Assembly: GCA_016293535.1 (NCBI GenBank)
Contig: JAEDEB010000080.1
Coordinates: forward strand, 1-7,764
DNA from: Bacteroidales bacterium
GTDB lineage: Bacteria; Bacteroidota; Bacteroidia; Bacteroidales; UBA932
Direction of reading: 5' to 3'
DNA length: 7,764 bases
A model generated the notes under the pieces. That model was not told where the DNA came from. It saw nothing but the letters and a program-made list of their open reading frames with translations, and did not search any database. The position numbers and the translations under genes were made by a program. Positions 5,732 to 7,764 of the stretch are shown here, piece by piece. Numbering within the stretch: the first letter of the stretch is position 1; every line of letters begins with the position of its first letter.

Positions 5732-7764
5732 TTATAACTTAGCGTTCTCAGAGACTTTTCGTATGTACACGTCCCTCTGAGGGAACGGAATCTCTATTCC
5801 GTTTATGTTGAGGGCGTTGTATATGAGCTCCTTGGCCTTTGCGATGTAGACGGCTTCCTGATCGACGAGCACGAACTGCTTGACCGTCAGATCAACGCTG
5901 CTGTCACCAAAATTGTCGAAGGCGACAACAATGCCGTTTTTCGGCTCCACTATGTTCCTGCCGTACTTGTCCTTGACCTGGAGCTCTTTCAGGGCATCGA
6001 GAAGTACGGCACGGACTGTTTCTATGTCGGCTCCGTAATGGACGCCTACAGGAATCTTCACAAGCTCGTAGGAGTTGTTCTTGGTGAGATTCTTGAAATT
6101 CTTGTTGAAGAGGGCGGTGTTGGTTATCGCCATTATGCTTCCGTCAAGGGTTTCAATCTGGGTACTCTGGTATGAGATGCTATCCACCTTGCCCCTTATC
6201 CCGTCGCAGTCGATGTAGTCGCCGACTCTCAGACGGCCGGACATCAGCTGTATGCCATAGATGAAGTTGTTCAGGACATCCTTCATGGCGAGACCGATAC
6301 CGGTTGCAAGTCCTGCGGCCACGACGGAAAGGGCTCCCATCGGTATCTTCAGGAATATGACCGTCATTATTGCGAACGACCCCCATACTCCGATGGAAAT
6401 CAGGTTGTTGGCAAGGGTAAGATTGACCTCGTTGGTGTGGATGTAACCCTTGCCGCTCTGCTCCATAAGCTGCCTGTATCTGTAATGGCGGTAGAAGGAT
6501 TTGGATACATAGGCTATGTACTTGAATACGAAGAAGAGGCAGCCGACGATGACCATCTTGAAGAGGGAGAGGTGAAGGATGGCATTCCCGTCCTTGTCGC
6601 TGAGGTTGAAGAAAGGATGGTAGAATATGGTCTTGCAAATCTCCGTAAGGTCGAATACATCAGCAGCGAAGCGTATGCACAGTGGCAGGGTTATGATTGC
6701 GACCATAGGGAGCAGGGCATCTTTGACGAGGTCATAGAACCAGGTCACCTCGATGAAGGCGCCTTTTGCCTTGGCATTGATGACGTTGTGGGACAGTTTG
6801 TATTCCTCTCTTTTCTTCGAAATCTTCAGGGCCTCGTATTTGCTCAGGAGGTGGTAGATTGCGTTCACCGACTCCACGGCTGCGAACTGGAAGAGCCACC
6901 AGATGAAAATCTGGACGCTCATCAGAACGTATCCCGACCAGGAGATGAGCGTGCATGCGCAGAAGAGCAGGCAGGAAATCCATGAGTAGGTCATGTCATT
7001 CTTCTCTATCAGGCCATTTCCCTTCCTGCAGAGCCTCAGCTGCCAGATGGTGAATATGAGCAGCAGTGGAGGATATACGAGATTGAGCAGCTTGTTAGGT
7101 ATGAAAATGATACGGAAGAAAATGACGGTCAGGCCCATGAATATCGTCGGAAGGTAGATGTTGATTGTTCTGTCCACCTTCTCCGCCGGAACCCTGATCA
7201 GTATCGAGCACAGTATCGCTGTCATCAGCCATGCGAAGACCAGCAGCAGGGAAGAGGCGAGAATTATGAAATGCTGGCTGACTACCCGGTTCGCGAGCAT
7301 TATGGTCAGGGCGAAGATCAGCACGCCGCAGAGCAGAGTGAAACAGCGCTGTCTGTTACGGAAGACATCGGTGCGGAACCATGCGACCTTCTTTCTGAGC
7401 AAGATGATGGTGAGATTGCTCAGAATGGATGCCACGATTATGTAGATCAGAACGACGAATATGAATACAATGACTATGGGACCTCTCCATTCGCTTTTGC
7501 TGGATTCCCGAATTTCGTCCAATCCTTCCTGACGCGCTCCTTCGTTGCCGTATTTTCCCTTCACTTCCTCCGCTGCATAGCGGGTGTAGGCCCCCAGATG
7601 GGACAGTACCTTGAAATAATTGTCCTGTCCCTTCACGAAAATGTTCTTCTGTATCACGCGGTAACGGTTCTGGGCATAGTCGTACGATTCCTTGAGCCGG
7701 TGGCTCATCTCGGAGTAGTGTTCGTTGTCTTCAAGTATCCTTTCCCTTTCCGCGGTGAATATCC
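5732..7764 (-). CDS. Large MscS-family mechanosensitive ion channel (N-terminus outside window)
   Basis: A multi-helix mechanosensitive channel, which would open on membrane tension to release solutes during hypo-osmotic shock. Counting residues from the Met at 7706-7708, about nine hydrophobic segments (76-105, 122-142, 147-171, 181-203, 206-225, 240-277 in two parts, 330-350, 378-402) precede the MscS core. In the core a helix at 432-455 leads into the pore helix AAGLATGIGLAMKDVLNN (464-481). RLRVGDYI (492-499) follows, with the beta-domain to about 540 and an alpha/beta end finishing INGIEIPFPQRDVYI (635-649). The frame stays open for at least 18 more codons to the window edge, with a charged, helix-rich sequence rather than a signal peptide. 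The true start is therefore upstream and the Met at 7708 is internal or unproven. Its stop is 3 bp from the receptor's stop in convergent orientation. Family is firm; gating and selectivity are unknown. Confidence 0.93.
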   Translation of the reverse strand, partial: IFTAERERILEDNEHYSEMSHRLKESYDYAQNRYRVIQKNIFVKGQDNYFKVLSHLGAYTRYAAEEVKGKYGNEGARQEGLDEIRESSKSEWRGPIVIVFIFVVLIYIIVASILSNLTIILLRKKVAWFRTDVFRNRQRCFTLLCGVLIFALTIMLANRVVSQHFIILASSLLLVFAWLMTAILCSILIRVPAEKVDRTINIYLPTIFMGLTVIFFRIIFIPNKLLNLVYPPLLLIFTIWQLRLCRKGNGLIEKNDMTYSWISCLLFCACTLISWSGYVLMSVQIFIWWLFQFAAVESVNAIYHLLSKYEALKISKKREEYKLSHNVINAKAKGAFIEVTWFYDLVKDALLPMVAIITLPLCIRFAADVFDLTEICKTIFYHPFFNLSDKDGNAILHLSLFKMVIVGCLFFVFKYIAYVSKSFYRHYRYRQLMEQSGKGYIHTNEVNLTLANNLISIGVWGSFAIMTVIFLKIPMGALSVVAAGLATGIGLAMKDVLNNFIYGIQLMSGRLRVGDYIDCDGIRGKVDSISYQSTQIETLDGSIMAITNTALFNKNFKNLTKNNSYELVKIPVGVHYGADIETVRAVLLDALKELQVKDKYGRNIVEPKNGIVVAFDNFGDSSVDLTVKQFVLVDQEAVYIAKAKELIYNALNINGIEIPFPQRDVYIRKVSENAKL

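Noticed and set aside
5724..5752. Possible bidirectional terminator at the convergent stops (TCTGA with TCAGA, GCT with AGC)
   Set aside because: The stem is short, has a bulge and a 9-nt loop, and has no clear U-tract on either side, so I could not support it as a terminator.
6437..6985. Plus-strand 182-aa open frame inside the channel gene
   Set aside because: It is antisense to MscS-family sequence with recognisable membrane helices; its acidic composition is a by-product of the complementary codons.
7706..7708. Met at 7708 as the true start of the channel gene
   Set aside because: The frame continues open to the window edge with similar charged sequence, and the N-terminus at this Met has no signal peptide or ribosome-binding site.

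Overview
The window looks like chromosomal DNA of a Bacteroidota bacterium, most likely a gut-type Bacteroidales. The clues are TAnnTTTG-type -7 promoter boxes, start codons mostly without Shine-Dalgarno sequences, a TonB receptor under a TPP riboswitch, a signal peptide that follows the Bacteroidetes 'Q-rule', and a plant-type glutaminyl cyclase lipoprotein. Base composition is roughly balanced. I see no insertion sequence, phage gene, tRNA or CRISPR array. The genus cannot be fixed from this sequence.

Layout: (1) 1-268, minus strand: most of RNase P RNA (rnpB), with its 3' end cut off by the window start. (2) 277-294: an 18-bp perfect palindrome in the short gap between rnpB and the upstream operon. 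(3) 296-2336, minus strand: a tight two-gene operon in which a membrane steroid 5-alpha-reductase-like protein (SRD5A family) is followed one base later by an Old Yellow Enzyme-type flavin reductase. (4) 2337-2513: a divergent promoter region with a -7 box on each strand. (5) 2514-3272, plus strand: a glutaminyl-peptide cyclotransferase lipoprotein. (6) 3287-3397: a hairpin followed by a TPP riboswitch whose aptamer runs directly into the next start codon. (7) 3392-5728, plus strand: a TonB-dependent outer membrane receptor, inferred to import thiamine. (8) 5732-7764, minus strand, convergent and 3 bp away: a large MscS-type mechanosensitive channel whose N-terminus lies beyond the window.

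The most interesting unit is the SRD5A/OYE pair. The first family reduces the C4-C5 double bond of 3-oxo-delta-4 steroids to 5-alpha products. OYE-family enzymes such as BaiCD act on the same kind of bond in bile acids and give 5-beta products. Two unrelated enone reductases in one transcription unit suggest a steroid or bile-acid A-ring reduction module; the substrate is inference. The second notable unit is the thiamine-responsive receptor, where the aptamer contains the ribosome-binding site and P1 can include the start codon. The neighbouring cyclase is relevant because the receptor's predicted mature N-terminus is glutamine, the substrate of that enzyme. The two promoter-proximal genes 2336 and 2514 are divergent, so the reductase operon and the cyclase may share a control region.
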